From Microbacterium sp. CBA3102 (GTDB taxonomy: Bacteria > Actinomycetota > Actinomycetes > Actinomycetales > Microbacteriaceae): a stretch of DNA of 64,000 bases. A program made the translations under genes and the position numbers. Location: contig NZ_CP042412.1 of the NCBI RefSeq assembly GCF_007954505.1, forward strand, positions 806,001 through 870,000, read 5' to 3'. The number at the start of each line of letters is the position of its first letter. Position 1 is the stretch's first letter. Positions 53,174 to 61,645 of this stretch are shown here, piece after piece. Under the pieces are notes generated by a model, which did no database searches, was not told where the DNA came from, and saw nothing but the letters and a program-made list of their open reading frames with translations.

Positions 53174-53870
53174 CGATCCACTCCTTCGTCCCGAAGTCCG
53201 CGTGTGCGTAGTGGCCACCGGGCAGGTGCAGGTGCGTGAACGTAGATCGCGTCGCCTTCTCCCAGGACGCCGCTTCGGATTCTGGAACGAGGTGATCATC
53301 GGACGCTGTCACGCACGTCAGGTCGGCGTGCAGAGACACGCCACCGGAGCCGCCGTACGAGTCGGCGAGCAGAAGATCGTCCAGGGTCGGCTGCACGAAG
53401 ATCTCGTCCGCGTCCTCCATCTCGAGAACCTCACGCGGGGTGAGCCCGTAGTCGATCATGCGTGCGCGGGCAGAATCAAGATCCCACCCCGTATGGGCAC
53501 GGACGTAGTTGCCCGGAGCGACACCGCAGATGGCGACGAGTCGATCGACCCGCACGTCGCGCCCCTCCAGAGCAGCGCACACCGTGAAGCCCAGAGCCGC
53601 ACCGAAGCTCACTCCCGCGACAATCAGAGTCGAGTCGTCGAGATCGATCGTGGCGATGGTCTCCTCGACGAACTTCTCCATCTCTGTGAAACCCGGTTCA
53701 CCGAAGCGCGTACCGCGCCCTGGCGGACAGTACGCCCATGAGTCGTACACGCCCTGAAGCGCCCGCGCCGATCGAAACGCAGGGGCTCCCGCCCCGGTCG
53801 GCGGGAACAAGAGGACTGTTGCGCGCGAATCATCGGCGTGACTCACCTGCTGCCATGAGGAGTTTTTCAT
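53160..53870 (-). CDS. type II thioesterase
   Basis: 236 residues of alpha/beta-hydrolase fold. Nucleophile Ser88 in VAGVSFGAALG; acid in TASDDHLVP; His in LPGGHYAHADF. LLFPPTGAGAPAF at the N-terminus is the oxyanion region typical of TEII (GrsT-like) enzymes, which clear misprimed carriers or release products. The NRPS proteins carry no TE domain, so this enzyme may also release the product. ATG overlaps the NRPS stop by ATGA. Confidence 0.9.
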   Translation of the reverse strand: MKNSSWQQVSHADDSRATVLLFPPTGAGAPAFRSARALQGVYDSWAYCPPGRGTRFGEPGFTEMEKFVEETIATIDLDDSTLIVAGVSFGAALGFTVCAALEGRDVRVDRLVAICGVAPGNYVRAHTGWDLDSARARMIDYGLTPREVLEMEDADEIFVQPTLDDLLLADSYGGSGGVSLHADLTCVTASDDHLVPESEAASWEKATRSTFTHLHLPGGHYAHADFGTKEWIDVLS

Positions 53871-55627
53871 CGACTGAGTCCTTTCGGATCCGAGTCCCGA
53901 ATAACGCTGAGCACGAACGTCATCGACGGATCGGCGTAGAACCCGCGCAGGGGCACCCGCACTCCGAACTGTCGCCGCACCGCAGCCAGAAGACCTACTG
54001 CGCGCAGAGAGTCACCACCGTCGTGAAAATAGTCATCTCCCACGGCAGTCGAATCCTGGCCGAGCGAACTCGTCCACAGACGAGCTAGGGTGTCCCGCTC
54101 GACCGAGCCGCCCTCGGAGTACCCCGAGTTCCGACTGTCCCGCATCGCCTCTTTCACCAGCGCGGCGCACTCCGCACGATCCACCTTTCCCGTGCGGACA
54201 GTGGGAAGCGTCTCGACGGGAACGAGCAGTCGTGGCACCATGTGCGGCGGCAGCGAACGCGCGAGCGCTGTGCGCGATACTCGACCCCGCCAGTCCTCGG
54301 GCACCACGAGCGCGAGAACGCTCGCTCCGGAGTCTTCGATGTACACCGCAGCACACTGGCCCGTCCGGCCACTGAGTTGCATGGCCGCTGCTTCGATCTC
54401 CTCCAGATGCACTTTGAACCCTGAGACGTTGACCGCGTTGTCGGCACGACCAGTGAGGAAGAGCTTGCCATCCTGCATATATCCGAGGTCACCTGATCGG
54501 AATTCCCGTAACTCTCCCGTTCCTGAGAACGCGTCACCGTCGGACAGAACCCCCCGGATGAGGTACCCGTCCGCAAGCGGCAGCCCCTGCACTGCGACGG
54601 ATCCCTCCACGCCTTCGTCGCACTCGACACCGGACGAATCGCGGATGACTATTCGGGTGTGAGGGATCGGAGATCCGAGTGAAACCGATGCCGCGGAGAG
54701 GTCCGTCGATGAGAGTTCATAGGCGCTGGTGTTCGCCGTCGTCTCGGTCGCCCCATAGAGGTTGAGGATCCGTGCATTCGGAGCGGTCACCGCGAGGTCG
54801 CGGCCGAGGCTCGTCGGGAACCGATCCGCGCTACTGCACACCAGCTTCAGCGCAGGAAGAGCAGATCCGTGCTCTTCTGCGGCTTCGACCAGGCCGCGCA
54901 GGGCCACGGGGGTCGCGAAGAGGTGTGTAGCGTCCGCGGACGATACGACGTCGAAGAAGAGATCCGGCCGCCCTCGTTCCGCGCTCGAGATCAGGACCGC
55001 GACGACACCACCCAGAACGGAACCCAGAATCTCCCAGTACGACGCGACGAAGGAGAGGGGCTTCTGCACGACCACGCGGTCCGTGGGTGCGAAGGGGAAC
55101 TCCGTCCACATCCACTGCAGCCGGTTCGCGATCGCGCCGATTCCGACCTGAACCGCCTTCGGGCGTCCCTCCGAGCCGGACGTGAAGTAGATGAACTTCG
55201 TCGTTGTGGCCCACCGCTCAGGGCCGAAAGCATCGAGACGAATCTCGGTGAGTCGCGGAGACTCCGCTTCGTCCAGAATGCGTGCGGCTGACGCGTCGTC
55301 CAAGAGGTACACCGAATCGCCGAGCTGTTCGATCATTCGCTGCTCTCGGGACGCGGCCTCCCCGGGAGGTATCCAGGCGGTGCGGGAATGAACCGTCAGC
55401 GATGCGACCATCAGGGCCATCGAGATCGGTGAGAGGTCGAGCTGAGCAGCGAGCACCTGATCCCTCGTCACCGTCCGCTCGATCCATCGGCGCCACTTCT
55501 CGACATTGCCGAAGAACTCGCCATAGGTCTGCGATGCCCCGTCGGCCGCTTCCACGCAAACAGCATCCGACCGGACCGTGCCGGTCCGCAGCGGAGCAGT
55601 CGGCATCTCCATCAGCGGGGCCATCAT
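53867..55627 (-). CDS. small NRPS protein, A-PCP
   Basis: 586 residues. Adenylation domain (about 25-490) with A3 FTSGSEGRPKAV near 148, LYGATETTANT, and A10 lysine loop RTGKVDR (Lys481). PCP about 510-585 with carrier Ser540 in YFHDGGDSLRAV. The A4 stretch is SFVASYWE; the position that is Asp in alpha-amino-acid domains is Val194. My eye-read ten-residue code is V-A-W-F-C-S-L-A-N-K, closest to the beta-alanine code known from the literature (VDWVISLADK). This suggests a substrate without a normal alpha-amino group, such as a beta-amino acid. No condensation or TE domain is present. Confidence 0.9.
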   Translation of the reverse strand: MMAPLMEMPTAPLRTGTVRSDAVCVEAADGASQTYGEFFGNVEKWRRWIERTVTRDQVLAAQLDLSPISMALMVASLTVHSRTAWIPPGEAASREQRMIEQLGDSVYLLDDASAARILDEAESPRLTEIRLDAFGPERWATTTKFIYFTSGSEGRPKAVQVGIGAIANRLQWMWTEFPFAPTDRVVVQKPLSFVASYWEILGSVLGGVVAVLISSAERGRPDLFFDVVSSADATHLFATPVALRGLVEAAEEHGSALPALKLVCSSADRFPTSLGRDLAVTAPNARILNLYGATETTANTSAYELSSTDLSAASVSLGSPIPHTRIVIRDSSGVECDEGVEGSVAVQGLPLADGYLIRGVLSDGDAFSGTGELREFRSGDLGYMQDGKLFLTGRADNAVNVSGFKVHLEEIEAAAMQLSGRTGQCAAVYIEDSGASVLALVVPEDWRGRVSRTALARSLPPHMVPRLLVPVETLPTVRTGKVDRAECAALVKEAMRDSRNSGYSEGGSVERDTLARLWTSSLGQDSTAVGDDYFHDGGDSLRAVGLLAAVRRQFGVRVPLRGFYADPSMTFVLSVIRDSDPKGLSR

Positions 55628-58600
55628 CCCACCTTCTCTCGGGTGTCGACCGACTCCACAGCGCGTATGCCGGAGAGGTCGAGATCGTGCATGGCCCGCC
55701 GAATGAGTTCATCCACGCGGACCGAGGACGAACGCAGATCCGATCGTAGATACCAGGCGGTCAGCGCAAGGATCTGTCGCGCCCTCTGTTGCGAGACATT
55801 CGCCTGCTTGAAGGCCAGCTGAATCGTGTAGTCCTCGCCGTGTTGCTGGACGTAGAGCGAACCGTCATACTTCGTGAAGCCCGTGTCGAGCTCGATGAAC
55901 CGAATGCTCTCAGTGCCCTTCCACGACTCGGACGTGGGGTAGGTCAGCATGTTCACCATCGTGCTGAAGAGAGGGTCCCCGTTGGTGCGTTCGGCATACT
56001 CCGACACGACCGAGCTGAACGGACTGTCGCTGAACGAGACGGCGCGCGTCACCGAAGAGGACAGATCTCGCGCCAGCTCGTCGCACGGGCGACCACGATC
56101 GATGAGGATTCGCATCGCGACCATGTTCAGCGTTAGCGTCGGGACATCCACGAGGGTGTGCAGCTCTCGGCGGGACACGGGCGCCCCGACCACGAAGTCG
56201 TCACTTTCGGTGACTGTCGCCAACGCGAGAGAGTACGCAAGAACGAAGACGGCGAACGGGGTGGTGGAGAGTGCGCTCGCGTTCGTTCTGATGGCCACGG
56301 TGGTGTCATGACCGAGCGATGCCTCCACGATCGACGAGGAGTAGGCGTCGTGAGACGCATCGTCGATGTCGCTGAGGAGCGGCTGCAGAGAGATGCCGCT
56401 CAGGCTCTTCGACCAAAAGGCACGAGACTCCTCGGACATCTCCACATCGACCACGGGGCGGTTGAAGTACCGGGCCACGGCAGAGAGGTTGGCGCGCGCC
56501 AACTCGGCCGCCGTGTCAGCGCCGTCTGCGTCATACAGTTCCGAGATGAACTCGGCGAGTTTCATCGTGCCCCAGCCGTCGATGAGGATCTCGTTCATCG
56601 TCACGACGAACCAGGTCTCACCGGTCTCCACTCGCAGCTCATGCACGCGCAATGACGGTTCGTTTTCGAGGTCGAACGGCTGAGCGGCGAGATCCTTGGA
56701 CCTCGCACGCGCATCCGCGCGCGACGAGACGTACTCGACATCGGCCGTCTGCGGGATGTCGCCCGCGGAGGGGAAGACCTGGATGAACTCACCGGACTCT
56801 GCGACTTCGAACCGCGCGAACAACTGAGGGTTGGCGTGAAGGGCGGAGAAGAGCGCCTGACGAGTCTTCGGAGCGTCGAGACCTCCTCGGCTCTCGAGAA
56901 GTACCTGATAGTTGTAGTACGCACTTTCCGGCTCAAGCAGCCATTGGAAGTAGATGCCCATCTGAGCCAGCTTCATCGGGCAGGTGGCCGGGAGCCGATC
57001 GTCCGTGCTTCCGCTCATCACCCGCGATTCGATCGTGGAGTCTGCGACGGGGTCGTCACGCTTCGAGGCGACATCCCGTTCGAGCTCCTCCAACGGGCGG
57101 CCCGAGAGGAGATCTGCGACGCGCGCGCTCTTCCCCTGTGCCCGGAGACGACTGGACAGCTGGATCGCGCGAAGCGAGTCACCACCGGCCTCGACGAAGC
57201 TGGACGTCGAGTCGACCCCGTGCCCGAGAACGCTCTCGACCAGCGAGAGGAACGACGTTCTCGCCGGCTCCCCGTCAGGTCGATGACGATCGATGAGCGC
57301 CGTGCGTCCGAGCACCTCGTCACCACCACCGAGCTCAACAGCGAGCGATTCGAGCCGATTGATGTCGACCTTCCCGTTCGCCGTGAGCGGGAGTTCGTCG
57401 ACCTGAAGCCACCGCGATGGTCGCATCGGAGCGGGCAGCACATCCCTCGCCCGCATCTCCAGTGCCTCCGACGTGACGGGACTGCCGTCGGCCACCGAGA
57501 AGAAGGCCACGAGACGCGCGTCCCCTGGACGCAGGAAAGACTCGTTCGTCTCGCGGATCACGATGGCGCTTCGTTCGCGAACCGCAGGTATGTACTTCAC
57601 CACCGAGACCGCGCTCAGCCCGGCGGTCTCTCGGAGGATCCTGTTCTCGATCTCTCCGGGTTCGATGCGAACCCCGTTGATCTTGACCTGACGATCGCTA
57701 CGGCCCTCGTACACGAGCAGACCGTCCGCGCGGACCCGAACGAGGTCGCCTGTGCGATAGATGCGGAAGGGGTAACCGTCGACGGTCGCGAAAGCTCCGG
57801 CGGTCTTCTCGTCCTCACCGACGTAGCCGAGTCCGACGCACGGGCCGGCGACGAAGAGTTCGCCTTGCTCGCCCGGCGAGACGGAATGCCAGGAATCCTC
57901 CGAGTGCCGCAGCACGTAGAGCGCAGTGTTCGCGATGGGCGCGCCGATCGGAACCGTGCCCGGTGCGAGTGTCTTCTCACTGATCTCCGCATGAGTGACA
58001 TCATCGGAGCACTCGGTCGGACCATAGGCATTCACGAGTGGGATGTGCTCGAATCTCGCGCCCCAGTCCTGCGCGAGTCGGAGGGGGAGCTCTTCCCCTG
58101 TCACCATCATGCAGGCAAGCGCCGACAGCTTCGCAGCCGTCGGTATCGCGTGGATGAGTTCACGGAGCACAGTAGGGACGACCTCGACATGCGTGATGCG
58201 CTCTCGGGTGAGAAGATCCGACAGTCCGAACGGGTCCTGAGCTTCATCATCGTGGACGACCCGAACAGCTCCGCCGACCAGCAACGCCACAGCGAACTGC
58301 CACACGGACACATCGAACGTCGTCGGAGCCGTCTCTGCGACCACGGAATCCCGGTCGAGATCAAGCAACTCGACCTTGCTGTGCAGGTGATTCAGCATGC
58401 CCATCTGGGCTACGAGCGCGCCCTTCGGCTGCCCCGTGCTCCCCGACGTGAAGAGACAGTAGGCGGGCGCATTCGCAGGATCCGAGACCCGGCGAATGAG
58501 CTCGCCATGAGTGGCGGGATCGTATGTAACGTCAGCCTCAGCGTCGTCGGCAAGGATGATCGCGGGATCCGTCGTCCGCGTGACGTGCTCGAGCCGGTAC

Positions 58601-58962
58601 GCAGGCCAGGCCGGGTCCACGGGAACGTAGATGGCACCGATGGCGTTGCAAGCCACGATGTCGATGAGGCACTCGACGCTTCTGCCCCGGCGCGAGAGAA
58701 CGAAGCGCTGAGCAGCGGCGACCTCGCGGAGGTGGGCCGCGCGACGTCGGACTCTCAGGAGCATCTCGCGATAACTGATCTGCTCGCCTTCGACGTCGAC
58801 GGCCGCTATGCGCTCCGGTTGCCTTTCAGCCCAGTCTTCGAGATAGGCGTAGAGGGTGAGGCCCAGATCCCAGTCCCTCGCCGGACTGACCAACGCAGCC
58901 CCGTGAGTGATCAGCTGAAGACCGTTCCACTGCAGACTCTCTGTCAAGTTCATGGTGGTCAT
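55624..58962 (-). CDS. NRPS protein, A-PCP-C
   Basis: 1112 residues in the order A (about 30-535), PCP (about 565-635, Ser596 in FVEAGGDSLRAI), C (about 655-1090). A3 FTSGSTGQPKG at 171-181, A5 AYGPTE at 312-317, A10 Lys531 in TANGKVD. The eye-read specificity code is D-V-W-E-M-T-A-D-D-K, with Asp217 binding the alpha-amino group and two acidic residues late in the pocket, which suits a diamino acid such as diaminopropionate. In the C domain the HHxxxDG motif reads NEILIDG (790-796), so the catalytic His is missing. Start follows ATGA from sbnB. No TE domain. Confidence 0.92.
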   Translation of the reverse strand: MTTMNLTESLQWNGLQLITHGAALVSPARDWDLGLTLYAYLEDWAERQPERIAAVDVEGEQISYREMLLRVRRRAAHLREVAAAQRFVLSRRGRSVECLIDIVACNAIGAIYVPVDPAWPAYRLEHVTRTTDPAIILADDAEADVTYDPATHGELIRRVSDPANAPAYCLFTSGSTGQPKGALVAQMGMLNHLHSKVELLDLDRDSVVAETAPTTFDVSVWQFAVALLVGGAVRVVHDDEAQDPFGLSDLLTRERITHVEVVPTVLRELIHAIPTAAKLSALACMMVTGEELPLRLAQDWGARFEHIPLVNAYGPTECSDDVTHAEISEKTLAPGTVPIGAPIANTALYVLRHSEDSWHSVSPGEQGELFVAGPCVGLGYVGEDEKTAGAFATVDGYPFRIYRTGDLVRVRADGLLVYEGRSDRQVKINGVRIEPGEIENRILRETAGLSAVSVVKYIPAVRERSAIVIRETNESFLRPGDARLVAFFSVADGSPVTSEALEMRARDVLPAPMRPSRWLQVDELPLTANGKVDINRLESLAVELGGGDEVLGRTALIDRHRPDGEPARTSFLSLVESVLGHGVDSTSSFVEAGGDSLRAIQLSSRLRAQGKSARVADLLSGRPLEELERDVASKRDDPVADSTIESRVMSGSTDDRLPATCPMKLAQMGIYFQWLLEPESAYYNYQVLLESRGGLDAPKTRQALFSALHANPQLFARFEVAESGEFIQVFPSAGDIPQTADVEYVSSRADARARSKDLAAQPFDLENEPSLRVHELRVETGETWFVVTMNEILIDGWGTMKLAEFISELYDADGADTAAELARANLSAVARYFNRPVVDVEMSEESRAFWSKSLSGISLQPLLSDIDDASHDAYSSSIVEASLGHDTTVAIRTNASALSTTPFAVFVLAYSLALATVTESDDFVVGAPVSRRELHTLVDVPTLTLNMVAMRILIDRGRPCDELARDLSSSVTRAVSFSDSPFSSVVSEYAERTNGDPLFSTMVNMLTYPTSESWKGTESIRFIELDTGFTKYDGSLYVQQHGEDYTIQLAFKQANVSQQRARQILALTAWYLRSDLRSSSVRVDELIRRAMHDLDLSGIRAVESVDTREKVG

Positions 58963-59951
58963 CGCCCCATCTCGCCGTGGAAGTCCGTGACCCGAACGCC
59001 TGAGCAGTCGATCTTCGCCTGCTCGAAAAGCGCGTGCGATATGGCCAGATCGAGTACACCGAGCCCGAAGGGCGAGAAGACGGTCGCCCGCGTCGGGTCC
59101 AGTTCGACATCGCCCTCGATGACCTGCGCGAGAGTCCCTGTGACGAAATCGCGAGTCGCGTCGAGCTGTTCGAGCAGGTGCGGCGTAGTGTTCGCCTTCA
59201 GGCAGTGCTCCACATCGTCGAAGATGTTGTTGGTGTCGCGAAGCGTCTCGGGGGCGAGATCGCGAAGCGACACGTTCAGCACAAGCTGACCCGGCTCGAA
59301 GCGCTTCGTGTTCGAGACATAGGGCGTTCCGGCGCTCGTGGCGAACACGAGCACGTCGGCCGCCATGACCTCGTCCAGGGTTCCTGCTGCGTGATCACCT
59401 CCGGATTCCGCGATCATCCGCGCGACGGAGTCCGGATTCAGGTCGTGGACGCGCACCGGCACAGCGGTCGGATAGAGAGCGCCGATGAATCTGAGGATCG
59501 CACGAGCGATCGGCCCGGAGCCGACGACGCCGATGCTGGACGGCGCTCCGTGCAGGGATCTCACGGCAAGGGCGGCCGAAGCAGCCGTCCTCGCGGCGCT
59601 GATGCGACTCCCCTCGATCAGTGCGGTTGCGAATCCGGAGTCCGGATCGTTCAGGATGATCACCGCTGACGCGCGCTGGAGTCCGCGCTCCACGTTGGCA
59701 GGGAAGCTCGATATCCACTTGATGCCGATCGATCGCGAGCCCTCTTTCGCGATGTGCGCGGGCAGGGCGATGATGCGGTCCTGCGGCTGCTCGGGGAACC
59801 TCAGGAAATAGCTGTCGGGGTTCACTGTCTCGCCGCGGTTGTGCGTCAGGTAGGTGTCTTCGACGATGTCGAAGATCTCCGTCTCACGTCCACGGAGGAA
59901 TTCATCGACACGATCGGCGCCGATGACTGTCAGATCCTTGGTGTCAAACAT
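58959..59951 (-). CDS. sbnB: 2,3-diaminopropionate biosynthesis protein SbnB
   Basis: About 330 residues from the ATG giving MFDTKDLTVIGADRV, which overlaps the sbnA stop by eight bases. An ornithine-cyclodeaminase/mu-crystallin fold enzyme with NAD motif GVVGSGPIARAILRFIG. SbnB oxidises N-(1-amino-1-carboxyethyl)-glutamate made by SbnA and hydrolyses it to L-2,3-diaminopropionate and 2-oxoglutarate. It is called SbnB rather than ornithine cyclodeaminase because it is paired with SbnA. Its ATG is overlapped by the upstream gene and its stop by the NRPS start (ATGA). Confidence 0.9.
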   Translation of the reverse strand: MFDTKDLTVIGADRVDEFLRGRETEIFDIVEDTYLTHNRGETVNPDSYFLRFPEQPQDRIIALPAHIAKEGSRSIGIKWISSFPANVERGLQRASAVIILNDPDSGFATALIEGSRISAARTAASAALAVRSLHGAPSSIGVVGSGPIARAILRFIGALYPTAVPVRVHDLNPDSVARMIAESGGDHAAGTLDEVMAADVLVFATSAGTPYVSNTKRFEPGQLVLNVSLRDLAPETLRDTNNIFDDVEHCLKANTTPHLLEQLDATRDFVTGTLAQVIEGDVELDPTRATVFSPFGLGVLDLAISHALFEQAKIDCSGVRVTDFHGEMGR

Positions 59952-60954
59952 TGATTTTCTCGTAGTCATAGATTGCTGAACTCGCCATCGGCGAAACATC
60001 GACGTCCAGCGCCGCAGGTCCGAATTTCTGGTTCACCCAAATGTCGTTGTACACGGTATTCAGATAACGTTCTCCGAGGTCCGGTGCCACGACGACGATT
60101 CGGCTCCCCGTTGGAATTGTTGAAGAAAGCGCGCGGAACCCTGCCAATATTGTTCCGGTCGACCCCCCTGGAAGGTATCCTTCAGAAGCGGCCACTCGCC
60201 GACATTCACGTACTGCGTCCTCTTCACTCACGTAATACTGGTGCGGAACAAGAGAGCGGTCGAATAGCGGGGGCCTTACGCTCGCCCCCAGACCAGGAAT
60301 GTGCCTTGTCGAAGGCGGCCCACCGAAGGTGACGGAACCCGCACTGTCAATTGCATACACCTCCGTACGCACACCACGGGCTGCGACGCCGTGAATCACA
60401 CCCATCAGAGTTCCGGTCGTTCCCGCGCCGACGAAGATGACATCTGGATCGCCGAGTTCTGCCACGATCGCCGGATACGTCAGCGTGCTGTGCGCCGTCG
60501 AATTCGCCGAGTTTGAATACTGGTTGGTCCACACGGGGCCGTTCTTCAAACTCTGAAGTTGTTGAATTCTCGCGAGTCGAGTTCCCAGATAGCCGCCGGA
60601 CTGGTCTCTTTCGTTCACGACCTCGACTCGAGCGCCCAAGGCTTTCATGTGCGCGACGGTCGCATCGTTCGCGTTTGGATCCGTGACGATCGTGAGGCTG
60701 TATCCGCGCCGCGCGCACACGGCCGCGAGGGCGACACCGAGACTGCCCGACGAAGACTCGACGACGCCACCACCAGGCTGCAACCGACCATCCTTCTCCA
60801 GATCGTCGATCAATGCCACCGCGGTCGTCAATTTGATCGAGCCAGCCGTGTTCAAGCCCTCCAGTTTCACGTACAACTCGTGATCCGGGAACGCCTTATG
60901 CATGCGCATGAAGAGAGAGTTCTCCCGCATTCCTTCGATAGAACTTACTTTCAC
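59944..60954 (-). CDS. sbnA: 2,3-diaminopropionate biosynthesis protein SbnA
   Basis: 336 residues of the PLP cysteine-synthase fold. Start is the GTG giving VKVSSIEGMRENSLF after CTAGGGGGAGTTC, a good ribosome binding site. The PLP lysine is Lys41 in AGSIKLTTAVAL. The phosphate-binding GAGTTGTLMG loop is visible. SbnA joins O-phospho-L-serine and L-glutamate to N-(1-amino-1-carboxyl-2-ethyl)-glutamate. First gene of the nine-gene operon. Its base composition is lower in GC than its surroundings. Confidence 0.9.
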   Translation of the reverse strand: MKVSSIEGMRENSLFMRMHKAFPDHELYVKLEGLNTAGSIKLTTAVALIDDLEKDGRLQPGGGVVESSSGSLGVALAAVCARRGYSLTIVTDPNANDATVAHMKALGARVEVVNERDQSGGYLGTRLARIQQLQSLKNGPVWTNQYSNSANSTAHSTLTYPAIVAELGDPDVIFVGAGTTGTLMGVIHGVAARGVRTEVYAIDSAGSVTFGGPPSTRHIPGLGASVRPPLFDRSLVPHQYYVSEEDAVRECRRVAASEGYLPGGSTGTILAGFRALSSTIPTGSRIVVVAPDLGERYLNTVYNDIWVNQKFGPAALDVDVSPMASSAIYDYEKINV

Positions 60955-61645
60955 GAACTCCCCCTAGAAGTGATCTATTCAATCTCTTGGCCATGGCGAA
61001 ATTCATCTTCCCATCGCATATCGCCGTTATCCATCTACGTTCGCCTCATGCTGCGCCGGCGACTGAAACCGCGTCGCGAACCAGAATCCAGCCACCAGAA
61101 CCGACGCGATCAGCGCCACGGCCGAGACCTGTGGACACCGACCGATGTCGTCGGCTCGTTCTCTGTTGCCGCGCCATCCTCTTCGGCGGACTGGAACATC
61201 ACGGTGCGGCCGGCGCATTCTCCGTGACGATCGTGAGCAGTTTCGCCTTCCGTTTCACGGCTTCCTCACGGATGCGTTCCGGCTGGTCACGATTCTCCGC
61301 AACGAACTTCTGGCGTTCCTCCCGAGGCCGGCGCCTCCACCACGGCCGGATCCTGCAACACGGCCCTGACCGCCTGCGTCGCCAACCCACGAGGTAGTTG
61401 ATCCCTCTTCAGCGTCGTGGGAGTTCTCCACCGTGGTCCGTCCCGCACTGACTTCTTGGACATCGTCATCCTCCAGGTTGGCGAGCAGTTCTGCGCGACG
61501 ATACCGATAAGCGTCCGTGCATCCCTGAGGCGTGAGGGGAGTTGAGTATCAGCGCGGCAAAAGTGAGTACTCCTAGCGAGGCCCTCTGTGTGGCCCCGCG
61601 ACCGAGTGACTACTCCCGCATCGCCGTTGCCGTATCCTCGACGCC
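60955..61645. other. low-coding intergenic region with decayed reading frames
   Basis: About 690 bases between sbnA (minus) and the next gene (plus), without any intact gene I recognise. The minus strand carries fragments in three frames: MSKKSVRDGPRWRTPTTLKR at about 61463, then KFVAENRDQPERIREEAVKR in another frame, then SAVALIASVLVAGFWFAT (a membrane segment) near 61080. They read like a small gene broken by shifts. GTGAGTACTCC and GTGACTACTCC near 61562 and 61605 form a near-direct repeat upstream of the next gene. Confidence 0.35.

Noticed and set aside
58959..59951. sbnB as a plain ornithine cyclodeaminase
   Set aside because: It is joined to sbnA by overlapping codons, which fits the diaminopropionate pair.
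48698..60954. The peptide cluster as a siderophore pathway because of sbnA/sbnB
   Set aside because: No NIS synthetase, siderophore receptor or iron-type operator is present; diaminopropionate also occurs in antibiotics.
60955..61645. Attachment site or integrase scar at the cluster edge
   Set aside because: I saw no tRNA, integrase or matching direct repeats at both edges of the cluster.
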